From Halarchaeum acidiphilum MH1-52-1 (lineage in GTDB: Archaea > Halobacteriota > Halobacteria > Halobacteriales > Halobacteriaceae): a stretch of 64,000 nucleotides of DNA. Shown here in pieces: positions 36,225 through 46,736 of the stretch (its first letter is position 1; the number at the start of each line of letters is the position of its first letter). Below the pieces are notes generated by a model. That model was not told the origin of the DNA and ran no database searches. It saw only the letters and a list, made by a program, of their open reading frames with translations. The translations under genes were made by a program, and so were the position numbers. Where the stretch lies: NCBI RefSeq assembly GCF_000474235.1, contig NZ_BATA01000001.1, positions 1 to 64,000 on the forward strand, written 5' to 3'.

Positions 36225-37951
36225 TCACTCCTCGACGCCGCCGTCGGTCGCCGCGGGCCGCCGCCCGCGCGCTTCCTGCACGTTCCCGATGCCCTTGCGA
36301 AGCAAGAGGAGCGCGAGCACGATGAGGATCGTCCCGATGACGATCTGGAGGGCGAGCGACCACGCCGCACTGGAGGTGTGCCCGAGGATCAGCCCCTGAT
36401 AGAGGTTCTGATAGTATTCGAGGTAGAGGAGCGCGCAGACGGTGACGACGCTCATGAGCGCCATCGGTACGCCGGTGCTGACGAGCTGTTTCTTCTCGTT
36501 CCGATTGGCGAGCCAGACGGTGCCGGTGAGGAGCGCGAGCGCCGCGAGCAGCTGATTCGCGCTGCCGAAGAGCTGCCAGAGCGGCGTCCACGTCCCGGAG
36601 GCGATGAGGACGTACGCGACGACGCACTGCCCGAAGCTGTTGACGTAGCGATTCGAGGCGACCTCTTGGGCCTGCGTCTCGGGCGTGCCGACGATCTCCT
36701 CGAAGAGATAGCGGCCGAGCCGGAGCGCGGTGTCCGTGGAGGTGAGCAGGAAGCTCACCATGACGAGGGCCATGAACGGCGCGCCGAAGGAGGCCGGGAT
36801 GCCGAGGCTGCTGAGGAAGATGCCGCCGCCCTTCGCGAACTTCGGGAGGGCGAGGCCGACGCCGCCCGTCGCGTCGCTCGCGGTGACGCCGACGACGGCG
36901 ACCGCGGAGAGCGAGAGCGTGGCGAGCAGCCCCTCGCCGAGCATGCCGCCGTAGCCGATGAGGCGGGCGTCCGTCTCCTTGTTGAGCTGCTTCGACGTCG
37001 TACCGGAGGAGACGAGCGAGTGGAAGCCGCTGATCGTTCCGCAGGCGATGGTGACGAACAGCATCGGGAACAGCGGGCTGAACACGCCGAGGGTCTGGTT
37101 CCCGCCGAAGGAGGTGAACGCCGGGATGTTCGTCACGAGCGGCTCGCTCGACGTCGCGAAGATCGTCCCGACGATGACGGCGATGAGCGCGCCGCCGACG
37201 CAGCGTAGAGCAGGAACGAGGAGAGGTAGTCGCGCGGCTGGAGGAGCGTCCAGACGGGGAGGACGCTCGCGATGAGCGAGTAGAGCAGCACGATGGGGAT
37301 CCACTGCTGTTGAGTGAGTTGGATCGGGTATTTGAGCCCGACGAAGACGCTCACGAACGTCAGCGCGACGAAGACGACCGTCCCCGGGATGAAGGGGAGG
37401 TCGAGCTGGTAGAGATAGACGCCGAAGCAGAGCGCGAGCGCGATGTAGAGGATGCTCGCGGTCGCGGCGCTCGGGTACTTCTGGAAGACGAGACCGACGA
37501 CGAACGCGAAGACGGCGACGACGAGGATGATGGTGAGGAAGGCGAACCAGAGCAGGAGGGTCTTCCCCTCCTCGCCCACGTACTCGCCGATGATGTAGCC
37601 GATCGAGCGCCCCTCGTGCTTGAGGCTCGCGCTCAGGGAGACGAAGTCGTGGACCGCGCCCATCAGGGGGTTCCCGATGGCGATCCAGAGGACTGCGGGG
37701 AGCCACCCCCAGAGGAGACCGGCGGTGATCGGCCCGACGATCGGGGCCCCACCGGCGATGCTCGAATAGTGATGCCCGAGGAGCACCGGCTTCTTCGCCG
37801 GCACGTACTCCTGTCCGTCCTCGTACTTGTGAGCCGGCGTCTCCGCGTCCTCGTCGAGACCCACGAACCGCGCGAGGTACTTCGAGTACGTGAGGTACCC
37901 GACGCTGAAGAGGATCAGGACGCCGACGACCAGCCAGAGTAACGCGACCAT
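36225..37951 (-). CDS. cstA: Carbon starvation protein A (CstA) family, apparent frameshift near 37201
   Basis: The protein is split between two frames. The first (37951 down to about 37201) begins MVALLWLVVGVLILFSVGYL and includes HHYSSIAGGAPIVGPITAGL, a CstA hallmark. The second continues as VGGALIAVIVGTIFATSSEP and runs to a proper stop at 36225. One G added near 37201-37202 (GCTGCG to GCTGGCG) joins them as YAGVGGALIA. Full length would be about 575 residues with some 16 membrane segments. CstA members take up pyruvate or peptides. The lesion resembles those in polC and the CDF gene and is probably a sequencing error. Confidence 0.9.
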
Positions 37952-38026
37952 ACCACCCGAGAAACACTCACGAATATATATAACTGTTTCTCGTGGGGAT
38001 GGCCGCGTCTATCGATCGGGGGCGCC

Positions 38027-38992
38027 TCAGGGCGTCGCGGCGACGTCGATCGCGAGTTCGTCCGCCACCTCGCCGAGGACATCGCCCTTCACCTCGCCCG
38101 TCCGCGACGCGATGCGCGCCACGAGGGGGACGGGAATCGTCTCCTCCGTCTCCGCGATCCGCTCGCGCTCGCGGGCGCAGCGCTCTCGCAGGTAGCGCGC
38201 GCCCCGTCCGTTCTCGTCGTCGTCCGGTTCGGGCGTCACCTTGTTGACGACCAGCCCGCGGACGTCGAGGTCGTGCTCGCCGAGGTGCTCGACCGCGCGA
38301 CGGGTCTCCGCGACGGAGAGGTCGTCCGGGTTCAACACGAGGTAGAACGACGACTCCTCGCGGAGGATCCGGCCCGCGAACTCGAATTTCTCCTCGCGCT
38401 CGCGCAGCCGGTGGATAATGGGGTCGTTCGCGGCCGTCTTACGGGGTTCGTCCGTCCCGATCGCCGCCTTCTCGTAGAGATCGAGGCTCTTCTCGCGCTT
38501 CTCGATGAGCCGATCCACCCAGTCGCCGAGGAACTCGGGGAGCGAGAGCAAGCGCAGGGTGTTGCCGGTCGGCGCGGTGTCGAAGACGACGCGGTCGTAG
38601 TCGTCGGCCTCCTCGCGCATCACACGGATCAGCCGGTCGAAGAGCGCGGCCTCGTACGCTCCCGGCGTCTCGTGGGCCATCTCGATCTGCTTGTCGATCT
38701 CGTTGACGACGACCTGACTCACCTGTTTTTCCATCTCGCGACGGATGTCCATCATGTGCGCCTCGACCTCGGCCTCGGGGTCGATCTCCATCGCCGAGAG
38801 ACCGTCGCGGCCCTCGACGGACGTCGGATCGTCGTCGAAGGACTGCTCGAAGACGTCCGAGGTGCTGTGCGCGGGATCCGTCGAGACGATGAGCGTCTCC
38901 TCGCCGGCGTCCGCACACCGCAGCGCGTACGCCGCCGAGACGGTGGTCTTACCGACGCCGCCCTTCCCGCCGAAGAAGGTGAAGCGGGCCAT
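38027..38992 (-). CDS. ArsA/Get3-type ATPase
   Basis: The 321-residue single-half ATPase has the deviant Walker A FFGGKGGVGKTTVSAA at residues 6-21, the switch I DPAHSTSDVFEQ near residue 39, and the switch II motif DTAPTGNTLRLLSLP. Get3 inserts tail-anchored membrane proteins and ArsA drives arsenite export. The single-half form without neighbouring arsB/arsenite genes favours a Get3-like role, an inference. The start overlaps the stop of a small upstream gene by 1 bp. Confidence 0.9.
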   Translation of the reverse strand: MARFTFFGGKGGVGKTTVSAAYALRCADAGEETLIVSTDPAHSTSDVFEQSFDDDPTSVEGRDGLSAMEIDPEAEVEAHMMDIRREMEKQVSQVVVNEIDKQIEMAHETPGAYEAALFDRLIRVMREEADDYDRVVFDTAPTGNTLRLLSLPEFLGDWVDRLIEKREKSLDLYEKAAIGTDEPRKTAANDPIIHRLREREEKFEFAGRILREESSFYLVLNPDDLSVAETRRAVEHLGEHDLDVRGLVVNKVTPEPDDDENGRGARYLRERCARERERIAETEETIPVPLVARIASRTGEVKGDVLGEVADELAIDVAATP

Positions 38993-39294
38993 CAGAAGTG
39001 GAAGTGGCCCTTCCAGTCGAGCACGCTCTCGCGGTCCCACATCCGGCGCTCCCACGACTCGAAGTCCCCCGCGAGGTACGGAAGGAGTTCGGCGGTGTAG
39101 TACGAGACGGGACTCGGGATCCCGAAGGCGTCCGCGAAGCACGCGAAGAAGAACGCGTCCTCCTGATCCATCGCCTCGTCCTCGATCTGCTCGAACGCCG
39201 GGTGCTCGATCATCCCGTGGTAGAGACCGTGGAGCACCTCCGCCGCCTGCTCACGCGCCCTCGCGAACTGCTCGTGGATCGTCACACCACACAT
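38992..39294 (-). CDS. Small conserved protein upstream of the ArsA/Get3-like gene
   Basis: The 100-residue protein starts [20 protein letters not shown]. It appears helical, with many aromatic residues ([20 protein letters not shown]), and ends [16 protein letters not shown] do not recognise it. The 1-bp overlap (TGATG) with the ATPase gene indicates translational coupling, so it may act with the ATPase. The start is the Met just after the low-complexity part of the frame. Confidence 0.7.
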   Translation of the reverse strand: MCGVTIHEQFARAREQAAEVLHGLYHGMIEHPAFEQIEDEAMDQEDAFFFACFADAFGIPSPVSYYTAELLPYLAGDFESWERRMWDRESVLDWKGHFHF

Positions 39295-39391
39295 GAGGGA
39301 CCGTGAGGGTTTAACGTCTCCGACGCGCGTCGTCAGTCCCATCCGTCGCCGGATCGGTACATTCACCCCGCGCGCGACCCGTTTCACACGC

Positions 39392-40069
39392 ATGCCCATC
39401 GAGGATCGAGACGACGCGCACGTCATCACGCACGCCCTCGCGAAGGACACGCTCTCGACGCTCCGGGACAGACACACCACGCAGGTCGCCTTCCGCAAGG
39501 GGCTCGTGAAACTCGGCCGCATCGCCGGCTACGAGGTCATCGACGGCGCGATGGAGACCGAGTTCGTCTCCATCGAGACGCCGCTCACCGAGACGACCGG
39601 CGAGCGCGTGAAGGGACTCGACGACGTCGTCATCATCAACGTCCTGCGCGCCGCGACACCGTTCGTCGAGGGTCTCCTGAAGGCCTTCCCGCGCGCGAAA
39701 CAGGGCGTCATCTCCGCGGGCCGCGACGAGGAGGCCGGGATGAACGAGCGCGGCGAGTTCCCCATCACCGTCGACTACGTGAAGCTCCCCGACATCCACG
39801 AGGACGACACCGTCATCGTCGCCGACCCGATGCTCGCCACCGGCTCGACGATGTGCACCGTCCTCGAGGCCGTCCTCGACGACCAGCCGAATCCCGAGAA
39901 CCTCTTCGTCCTCTCCGCCGTCTCCGCGCCCGACGGGCTGCTCCGCGTCAGCGACGAGTACCCCGAAGCCGACCTCCTCACCGTCTCCATCGACGACCAC
40001 CTCGACGAGAACGGCTACATCATCCCCGGACTCGGCGACGCCGGCGATCGCGCCTTCCGCACCGACTGA
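39392..40069 (+). CDS. upp: Uracil phosphoribosyltransferase
   Basis: The 225-residue enzyme salvages uracil with PRPP to UMP. It has the PRPP-binding loop [20 protein letters not shown] (about 138-157), N-terminal [20 protein letters not shown], and the uracil-binding [18 protein letters not shown] at the C-terminus. Length and motifs fit the family. It is monocistronic by spacing: the divergent ArsA operon is upstream and the pot ATPase converges downstream. The gap 40070-40186 is empty. Confidence 0.97.
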   Translation: MPIEDRDDAHVITHALAKDTLSTLRDRHTTQVAFRKGLVKLGRIAGYEVIDGAMETEFVSIETPLTETTGERVKGLDDVVIINVLRAATPFVEGLLKAFPRAKQGVISAGRDEEAGMNERGEFPITVDYVKLPDIHEDDTVIVADPMLATGSTMCTVLEAVLDDQPNPENLFVLSAVSAPDGLLRVSDEYPEADLLTVSIDDHLDENGYIIPGLGDAGDRAFRTD

Positions 40070-40186
40070 CCGTCCTCATCTTTCAGCTCGAGAACGGAAC
40101 GCCGGTGGGACAGCCAACACGACCGACCAGCCGAAGCGTCTCCCGGAGACGGATCCTCTCAGCTAGTCGCAACCTCTGTTCGACCG

Positions 40187-41239
40187 TCAGTTTTCGAAGA
40201 CGACGGGTGCATCCGGTTGCACCCTGAATCCTCCAGTCTCGCCCTGCTCGACGGGCGTCTCGCGCCCTTGCATCACAACGGTGACCTCCGGCAGGGAGTC
40301 CTCCGTCGGCGCGACGACGTACTGCGTCTGGTCGCCCTGGAAATATCGATCGACGACTTCACCCGTGAAATCCGGATCCACGTCAACGACGTCGATATCC
40401 TCGGGACGCACGGAAACCTCGACATCGTCGGCCGCCGCGTCGTAGTCGAAAGCGAACCCGTCCGCGCCGCCGACACGAACCACACCGTCCGTGACAACGC
40501 CGTCGAAGAGATTGGTGTCGCCGATGAAGTCCGCGACGAACGGAGTCGCCGGCTCACGGTAGATCTCCTCGGGAGGTCCGACCTGCTCGACGCGGCCGTC
40601 GTTCAGCACCGCCATCCGATCGGAGAGCGTCATCGCCACCTCCTGATCGTGAGTCACGTAGAAGAACGACCCCTCGACCTGCTCGTGGATCTCGCGAAGC
40701 TCCTTTTGCATCTGCTTTCGGAGCTTCCGGTCGAGGCTGGAAAGTGGCTCGTCGAAGAGGAGGACGCTCGGCTCGTTGACGAGCGCTCGGGCGAGCGCGA
40801 CGCGTTGCTGCTGGCCGCCGGAGAGCGCCGTCGGCTTGCGGTCGTAGTAGCCCGCGAGGTCGACGAGCGCGAGATACTCCTCGGCCTTCTCGCGGCGCGC
40901 AGACCCGTCGACTCCCGCTTTCTTCAGTCCGTATTCGACGTTCTTCCCGACGCTCATGTGCGGGAAGAGCGAGAGGTGCTGGAACACGAGATTCGTATCG
41001 CGTTCGTTCGGCGGGACGTCATGCGCGTCGGCACCGTTCAGTCGGACGGTCCCCGACGTCGGTTGCTCGAATCCGGAGATCATCCGAAGCGTCGTCGTTT
41101 TCCCGCATCCGGAGGGACCGACGAGCGAGAAGAACTCGCCGCGCTTGATGTCGAAGCTAACACCGTCTACGGCCGTAACGTCGCCGTATTCCTTCCGGAC
41201 ATCGTCGAGTTCGACGAGGGACTGCGCGCCGTCTGTCAT
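40187..41239 (-). CDS. potA: ABC importer ATPase, Pot/spermidine-putrescine type
   Basis: The 350-residue ATPase has Walker [19 protein letters not shown], signature [15 protein letters not shown], Walker [12 protein letters not shown] and a C-terminal TOBE domain (about 270-350). The order of genes (potA leftward, potDBC rightward) shares one promoter region at 41249-41393. ATG at 41239 is preferred to 41248 because a TTTATA element sits about 30 bp before it, fitting a leaderless transcript. Polyamine specificity is inferred from the family; other cations or amino acids are possible. Confidence 0.9.
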   Translation of the reverse strand: MTDGAQSLVELDDVRKEYGDVTAVDGVSFDIKRGEFFSLVGPSGCGKTTTLRMISGFEQPTSGTVRLNGADAHDVPPNERDTNLVFQHLSLFPHMSVGKNVEYGLKKAGVDGSARREKAEEYLALVDLAGYYDRKPTALSGGQQQRVALARALVNEPSVLLFDEPLSSLDRKLRKQMQKELREIHEQVEGSFFYVTHDQEVAMTLSDRMAVLNDGRVEQVGPPEEIYREPATPFVADFIGDTNLFDGVVTDGVVRVGGADGFAFDYDAAADDVEVSVRPEDIDVVDVDPDFTGEVVDRYFQGDQTQYVVAPTEDSLPEVTVVMQGRETPVEQGETGGFRVQPDAPVVFEN

Positions 41240-41393
41240 ACTCCTCATATAGGCGGATACGTCGTATAAACCGTTTGGATACGACCGTCAGGGACTGCCC
41301 AATCAGCCGTCTATTCGCGTCACGAGTACGCGATTCCAGCGGCCATTCCCGATGTCCGACAGTCTTTTGCACCCCTAGCAGCGTATATTCTGT

Positions 41394-42524
41394 GTGCCTC
41401 TAGAGAACCATTCACAGACGGACCGCCGTCGTTTCCTGAAAGCTACTGGCGCGGTCGGCGCCGCGGGTCTCGCAGGTCTCGCCGGCTGTACGGGCGGCGG
41501 TAGCAATGGGAGCGGTACGCCGACGATCAACATTCTCACGTGGGAAGAGTACGCGGACCTGAAGGACGAGATCGAATCCAACCTTGACGTGAACGTGCAG
41601 TTCACGAAGTCCACCTCCTCCTCGAAGATGTTCTCGTCTTGGCAGGCAGGACAGGACACCCAATACGACATCGCCGTCCCGAACAACAACTACGTCCCGA
41701 AAATGATGGATGCGGGACTCGTCGACACCGTCCCGAAAGACGTCATCTCGAACTACGGCGACGTCTACGACACCTTTCAGGGGTTCGCCTCCAACCAGTT
41801 CACGCAGGACGGAAGCCTTTACGGCGTCCCGATCCGCTTCGGCTGGTACGGCTACTCGTACAACTCCGATACCGTCCCGGATCACGAGCAGTCCTATGAG
41901 GCCCTCTTCGATCCGCAATACACCGGTGCGGATCTCAGCGGGAAGCTCATCATGTACGACGACCACTTCAAGGCGATGAGCGCCGCGGCGCTCTACCTCG
42001 GCTACAGCGACGCCTTCGAGGGTGCGAAGATCACGCTCAGCAAGGATCAGATCAGCAAGGTCAAGCAAACGATGATCGACCAGAAGGACATCCTTCAGGG
42101 GTACATCGCCGCAGATCCGACCTACATCAAGTCGTTCAAGCAAGGGAACTTCGCGCTCGGGCAGTCCGGCCGAAACGAGATCGTTGAACTCTGGACGGAG
42201 GGCGTCGACTCCGCGACGATGGCGACGCCGAAGGAAGGGTCGCTCGCGTGGTTCGAGTCTGCCGTCGTCTCGAAGAAGTCCGATCACAAGGATATGGCCT
42301 GGAAAGTCATCAACCAGTTCATCGCGCCGAAGCTCGGCGCAAAGCTGGCGAAGGCGGGCTATTCGCCCTCGTGCAACCCGAAGACCCAACAGAACCTCAC
42401 GGATCACGAGAACGAGATGTACGGGTCGATCGATCCCTCCCGCCTCCAGAACATGATCCCGTTCAAGGCCGTCGAGAACGAGGACGCATGGATCACTGCC
42501 TGGGAGGACGTCAAGTCGGCGTAA
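41394..42524 (+). CDS. potD: Substrate-binding lipoprotein, PotD type (Tat-exported)
   Basis: The 376-residue protein begins with a twin-arginine signal QTDRRRFLKATGAVGAAGLA and the lipobox LAGC near residue 32, so it is Tat-exported and lipid-anchored. The folded part (INILTWEEYADLKDEIESN, then AVPNNNYVPKMMDAGLVDTV) fits PotD/spermidine-putrescine binding proteins. It starts at a GTG. The gene leads a tight operon with two permeases, with a 3-bp gap before potB. Confidence 0.92.
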   Translation: MPLENHSQTDRRRFLKATGAVGAAGLAGLAGCTGGGSNGSGTPTINILTWEEYADLKDEIESNLDVNVQFTKSTSSSKMFSSWQAGQDTQYDIAVPNNNYVPKMMDAGLVDTVPKDVISNYGDVYDTFQGFASNQFTQDGSLYGVPIRFGWYGYSYNSDTVPDHEQSYEALFDPQYTGADLSGKLIMYDDHFKAMSAAALYLGYSDAFEGAKITLSKDQISKVKQTMIDQKDILQGYIAADPTYIKSFKQGNFALGQSGRNEIVELWTEGVDSATMATPKEGSLAWFESAVVSKKSDHKDMAWKVINQFIAPKLGAKLAKAGYSPSCNPKTQQNLTDHENEMYGSIDPSRLQNMIPFKAVENEDAWITAWEDVKSA

Positions 42525-42527
42525 GCG

Positions 42528-43460
42528 ATGGCGCCCGACCCCCAGTCCTCGTCCGGTCTCGCCGCGGACGTCCGAGTCCTTCTTCGAGACACGCGCGTCC
42601 GTCTCGGTCTCACAGTTGGACCAAGCGTCATTTGGCTCGCCCTCTTGTTGCTCGCCCCGCTCACGTTCGTCGTAACGGTGAGCTTCCTACAGGTCAACGA
42701 CGCCTATCAGGTCGTCTGGCAGCACGCATCGCTGGCGAACTATCAGGCTCTCTTCGCCGGTGACGGGCCGTTCTGGACGACATCGTTCTTCCGGAGTCTC
42801 GTACTCTCATACAAGATCGCAGCTACCACCACCATCGTGTGTCTCGCGCTCGCCTTCCCCATGGCGTATCTGCTCGCGACCCACAGCGGCCGGGTATTTA
42901 AGATCGTGATCTTCCTCGTACTCCTCCCGTTCTTCACGATGTATCTCGTCCGCGCGTACTCGTGGTATCTGATGTTCGGCCCGCACGGAGTCATCAACGC
43001 GACGCTACTCAATCTCGGGATCACGGACTCGCCGCTCGCCCTCTTCGGCTACGGACAGGGCGCGGTCGTCGTCGGTCTCGTCCACGCCTACTTCCCGTAC
43101 ATGCTCCTCTCACTCTATGCGAGCCTCGACGGCGTCGACTTCACGCTTGTCGAGGCCGCACGCGACCTTGGGGCCGGGAAGATCGGCGCCCTCAAGGACG
43201 TCGTGATCCCCCTCACGCTCCCCGGAATCATCTCTGGGGCACTGTTCGTCTTCGTCCCCAGCCTCGGCGCGTTCGTCACGCCGCGCTTCCTCGCACAGGG
43301 GAAGATCCAGATGATCGGACAGCTCATCGAGGAGCGCATCAACACCCTGTACGCGATCGACTACGGGAGCGCCGCGTCGATGTTCATCGTCCTCACCATC
43401 GTCGTGCTCTTCCTCCTCGCGTTCCGCTACGTGAGCATCGAGGATCTGGGGGGGATCTGA
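42528..43460 (+). CDS. potB: ABC permease, PotB type
   Basis: The 310-residue membrane protein has six transmembrane segments and the EAA-loop VEAARDLGAGKIGALKDVVI near residue 208 that contacts PotA. N-terminal residues 1-25 are soluble. It pairs with the next gene to form the channel. The start lies 3 bp after the potD stop. Confidence 0.93.
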   Translation: MAPDPQSSSGLAADVRVLLRDTRVRLGLTVGPSVIWLALLLLAPLTFVVTVSFLQVNDAYQVVWQHASLANYQALFAGDGPFWTTSFFRSLVLSYKIAATTTIVCLALAFPMAYLLATHSGRVFKIVIFLVLLPFFTMYLVRAYSWYLMFGPHGVINATLLNLGITDSPLALFGYGQGAVVVGLVHAYFPYMLLSLYASLDGVDFTLVEAARDLGAGKIGALKDVVIPLTLPGIISGALFVFVPSLGAFVTPRFLAQGKIQMIGQLIEERINTLYAIDYGSAASMFIVLTIVVLFLLAFRYVSIEDLGGI

Positions 43461-43461
43461 G

Positions 43462-44274
43462 ATGGCCGAACGCACCCGCGGGCAGTACGCCCTCTACGCC
43501 GTCGCAGTCCTGACGCTCGTCTTCCTCTGGGCGCCGCTGCTCGTCATGATCTTCCTCTCCTTTGCCACCAACTCGTCGACGGTGTTCCCCTTCGAGGGAT
43601 TCACCCTCTCGAACTACGCACAGACACTCGCGGACACCGGCCTGCTTACGGCGGTGTTCCACAGCGTCGAGATCGCGACTATCGCGGCCGCCATCGCGAC
43701 CGTTCTCGGCGTCCTCGGTGCGTTCGGCCTCGCACGCATCGATTTCCGTCTGAAGGAGTTCTATCGGACCTTCGGGATCCTCCCGATGGTCGTTCCCGGT
43801 GTCGTCCTCGGAATGGCGCTCCTGATCTACTTCCGCACCATCATCGGGGTCACCACGGGATTCTGGACGGTCGTGGCGACGCACAGTCTCTACGGGCTTC
43901 CGTTCGTCCTCCTCCCCGTCACCGCGCGCCTCTACTCCTTCGATCGGAGCCTCGAAGAGGCTGCGCGTGACCTCGGGAGCGGCACGCTCGCGACGTTCGC
44001 GGAGGTCACCCTCCCGATCATCGGTCCGTCAGTCGCCGCCGGGTTCATGTTCGCGTGGATCCGCTCTTTCGAGGACTTCATTCGCGTCTACTTCGTCAAG
44101 GGGACCTTCGACGTCCTCACGACGGCGATGTACTCCATGATCAAGTACGGGAGTGCCCCAGAGATGAACGCCATCTCCAGCCTCCTCGTCTTCGCCATCG
44201 CCGTCCTCCTCGCCGTCGCCATGGTCGGCGGGGACGTCACCGGCTACGTCGCTGGCAGCGAAGACGGGGAGTGA
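43462..44274 (+). CDS. potC: ABC permease, PotC type
   Basis: The 270-residue membrane protein has six hydrophobic segments and the EAA loop LEEAARDLGSGTLATFAEVT near residue 170. It is the second permease of the Pot-type importer. It starts just after the potB stop (GA-ATG spacing), so the potDBC order is complete. The convergent IMPACT-family gene ends 3 bp beyond. Confidence 0.93.
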   Translation: MAERTRGQYALYAVAVLTLVFLWAPLLVMIFLSFATNSSTVFPFEGFTLSNYAQTLADTGLLTAVFHSVEIATIAAAIATVLGVLGAFGLARIDFRLKEFYRTFGILPMVVPGVVLGMALLIYFRTIIGVTTGFWTVVATHSLYGLPFVLLPVTARLYSFDRSLEEAARDLGSGTLATFAEVTLPIIGPSVAAGFMFAWIRSFEDFIRVYFVKGTFDVLTTAMYSMIKYGSAPEMNAISSLLVFAIAVLLAVAMVGGDVTGYVAGSEDGE

Positions 44275-44277
44275 CTC

Positions 44278-44907
44278 TCACTCGATCTCGACGCGCCCGG
44301 ACGTCGCGTTCCGTAACCGTTCTTTCAGGTCCGGCGCGTCGTCGCGAGCGCACGACACGGCGAACGACACGCGCTCCTCGTACGTCGCCTCGAACTCGCA
44401 GTCCGCGGATTCGAGGATCCCGCGGATCGTCCCCGAGTCGTCGTAGTCCACGGTGGCATCGAAGGCCGTCCGAGGCTTGCGCGTGACCACGTCCGCGTCG
44501 TCGATCGCCTCCTTCGTCGCTCGCGAGTACGCCCGCGCGAGACCGCCGACGCCCAACTCGGTCCCGCCGAAGTAGCGCGTCACCACGACGACCGCGTTCT
44601 CGACGTCGCGCTGCTGGAGCACGTTCAGCGCGGGCTTCCCCGACGAACCCGACGGCTCGCCGTCGTCGCTCTGATACTCGCGGAGCAGGTGTCCTCCGTG
44701 GGACCGTCCGGTCCCGGATTCGACTCTGACCCGATAGCAGGGCACGTTGTGGCTCGCGTCCGCGTAGCGCGCCTGCACCTCGTCGACGAACGCCTCCGCG
44801 TCGGCGACCGTCTCGACGGGGCGCGCGCGGCCGACGAACTCCGATCCCCTGATCTCGAAGCGCGCCTCGCCGGGTCCCGCGAGGGTGTCGTAGGTCTCGT
44901 CCGCCAT
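44278..44907 (-). CDS. IMPACT/YigZ family protein
   Basis: The 209-residue protein has the family's N-terminal domain with YADASHNVPCYRVRVESGTG and the hallmark YQSDDGEPSGSSGKPALNVL followed by VVVVTRYFGGTELGVGGLAR. YigZ/IMPACT proteins are linked to translation control in eukaryotes, but archaeal function is unknown. Its start follows the ACT-domain gene stop with no gap, so the two are cotranscribed. Confidence 0.9.
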   Translation of the reverse strand: MADETYDTLAGPGEARFEIRGSEFVGRARPVETVADAEAFVDEVQARYADASHNVPCYRVRVESGTGRSHGGHLLREYQSDDGEPSGSSGKPALNVLQQRDVENAVVVVTRYFGGTELGVGGLARAYSRATKEAIDDADVVTRKPRTAFDATVDYDDSGTIRGILESADCEFEATYEERVSFAVSCARDDAPDLKERLRNATSGRVEIE

Positions 44908-45411
44908 CTACGAGAGCTCCACCGAGCGGACGAACGGGAGCGCCATCAGCGTCGTGACGACCTCGCCGGGGAGTTCGTCGTCCACGACGAGGTAGAGCTT
45001 CGCCTCGTCCGTGAACTCGGGGTCCTCGCTGATCGTCTGCCGGATGCTGATGTCGTGCGCGGCGAGCACGCCCGTCACCTCCGCGACGAGACCGGGCTCG
45101 TCGGCGTCGTGGACCGCGATCGTCACCACCGTCAGGTCGAGGACGGGCGCGAGATCCATCAGGCTCGGAATCTGGCTGATGTTCTGGAAGATGCGCCGTA
45201 GCTCCCGGTCCGCGAGAATGGCGTCCGTCGTCGAATCCACGACCCGCCGATCGACGCCGACCTCCTGTGCGACCTGCGTGTTCGGGATCTCGATGTCGCC
45301 CGAGACCACCCGCCCCTCGTCGTTCACCGAGAATCCGCGTTCGAGGAGAAGTCGGATGACGGCCTGCTGACCGGGACTCCCCTCGAACTTTCGCATGATG
45401 TCCTCGAACAT
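44908..45411 (-). CDS. ACT-domain regulator with winged-helix-like N-terminus
   Basis: The 167-residue protein has an N-terminal helix-turn-helix-like part (PNTQVAQEVGVDRRVVDSTT, about 43-62) and a C-terminal ACT domain (about 94-160, TVVTIAVHDADEPGLVAEVT). ACT domains bind amino acids, so this is likely an amino-acid-responsive transcription regulator of the kind found in haloarchaea and methanogens. The Met at 45411 was preferred to the one at 45471, which adds a stretch without conserved character. Confidence 0.85.
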   Translation of the reverse strand: MFEDIMRKFEGSPGQQAVIRLLLERGFSVNDEGRVVSGDIEIPNTQVAQEVGVDRRVVDSTTDAILADRELRRIFQNISQIPSLMDLAPVLDLTVVTIAVHDADEPGLVAEVTGVLAAHDISIRQTISEDPEFTDEAKLYLVVDDELPGEVVTTLMALPFVRSVELS

Positions 45412-45566
45412 CCCTTTCGACGGGGTACGCGACGCGTCGTGAAATCCTGTTGGGTCCGCCGTCGTGACCACTCACCCGACGCACGCACCAGTCTCCGTCG
45501 GCGACACTCGTCCGTCGTATCGCCCGGACACCAGCCTTTTTCGCTCCCCCGACGGTAGCCGGAGGT

Positions 45567-46733
45567 ATGCCACGAGACGCGTCGTCGGACGACGCCCCCT
45601 TCGACATCGTGCCGGTCGACGCCATCCGAGACGGGCGAGCGACGGACGCCTACTTCGATCGCACGGCCACGACGCTCGATCACGCCGGGAAGAACCCCCG
45701 CGTCGTCGCCGAGGTCACCGCCGACCAGTTCCCGACCGGCGAGTTCGAACTCCTCGCCGGCGTGAAGGACGCCGCGCACCTCCTCGAGGGACTCCCGATC
45801 GACGTCGACGCGATGCGCGAGGGCAGGCTCTTCGACGGCGGTCCCGTCATGCGCATCGAGGGCGACTACCTGGATTTCGCGCGCTACGAGACCAGCCTCC
45901 TCGGCTTCCTCTCGCACGCGAGCGGGTGTGCGAGCGCGGCGCTCGACGTCCGGCGAGCCGCCCCGGACAGCCGAGTGTTGAGCTTCGGCGCGCGCCACGT
46001 CCACCCCTCGATCGCCGCGATGGTCGAGCGCGCGGCGCTCGTCGCCGGTCTCGACGGCATCAGTCACGTCGCCGGCGGCGAGGTCATCGACCGCGAGGCG
46101 AGCGGGACGATGCCGCACGCGCTCGTCATCGCGTTCGGCCGCGGCCACCAAGAGGAGGCGTGGCGGGCGTTCGACGAAGCGGTGGCGCCCGACGTCCCGC
46201 GCGTCGCCCTCGTCGACACCTACTCGGACGAGAAAGACGAGGCGCTGCGCGCCGCCGAGACGCTCGGCGACCGCCTCGATAGCGTCCGCCTCGACACCAC
46301 GGGATCGCGCCGCGGGAACTTCCGCCACATCGTCGAGGAGGTCCGCTGGGAACTCGACCTGCGGGGGTACGACGACGTCGGGGTCTTCGTCAGCGGTGGT
46401 CTCGGACCCGCCGAACTCCGCGACCTCCGGGACGTCGTCGAGGGGTTCGGCGTCGGCGGCTACGTCTCGAACGCCGATCCCGTGGACTTCGCGCTCGACA
46501 TCGTCGAACGCGACGGCGAGCCGTGCGCGAAGCGCGGGAAGCTCTCGGGTGCGAAGCAGGTCTACCGGACGCCGGACGGCGCACACCACGTCGGACTCGA
46601 GAGCCGCCCCGGCCCGACGGACGGCGAGGCGCTCCTAGAGCCGCTGCTGCGCGACGGTGAGCTCGTCAGGGAGTTCGACATCGACGAGGCGGCGATGCGC
46701 GCGAACGCGGACGCCGAGAACGCGGATTTCTAG
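45567..46733 (+). CDS. pncB: Nicotinate phosphoribosyltransferase
   Basis: The 388-residue enzyme makes nicotinate mononucleotide for NAD salvage. The PRTase alpha/beta-barrel motifs are present: VLSFGARHVHPSIAAMVERA, GTMPHALVIAFGRGHQEEAW, VFVSGGLGPAELRDLRDVVE and the C-terminal AKRGKLSGAKQVYRTPDGAH. The archaeal-type length fits. Two short stretches separate it from the divergent ACT gene and the convergent AMMECR1 gene (3 bp). Confidence 0.93.
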   Translation: MPRDASSDDAPFDIVPVDAIRDGRATDAYFDRTATTLDHAGKNPRVVAEVTADQFPTGEFELLAGVKDAAHLLEGLPIDVDAMREGRLFDGGPVMRIEGDYLDFARYETSLLGFLSHASGCASAALDVRRAAPDSRVLSFGARHVHPSIAAMVERAALVAGLDGISHVAGGEVIDREASGTMPHALVIAFGRGHQEEAWRAFDEAVAPDVPRVALVDTYSDEKDEALRAAETLGDRLDSVRLDTTGSRRGNFRHIVEEVRWELDLRGYDDVGVFVSGGLGPAELRDLRDVVEGFGVGGYVSNADPVDFALDIVERDGEPCAKRGKLSGAKQVYRTPDGAHHVGLESRPGPTDGEALLEPLLRDGELVREFDIDEAAMRANADAENADF

Positions 46734-46736
46734 GCC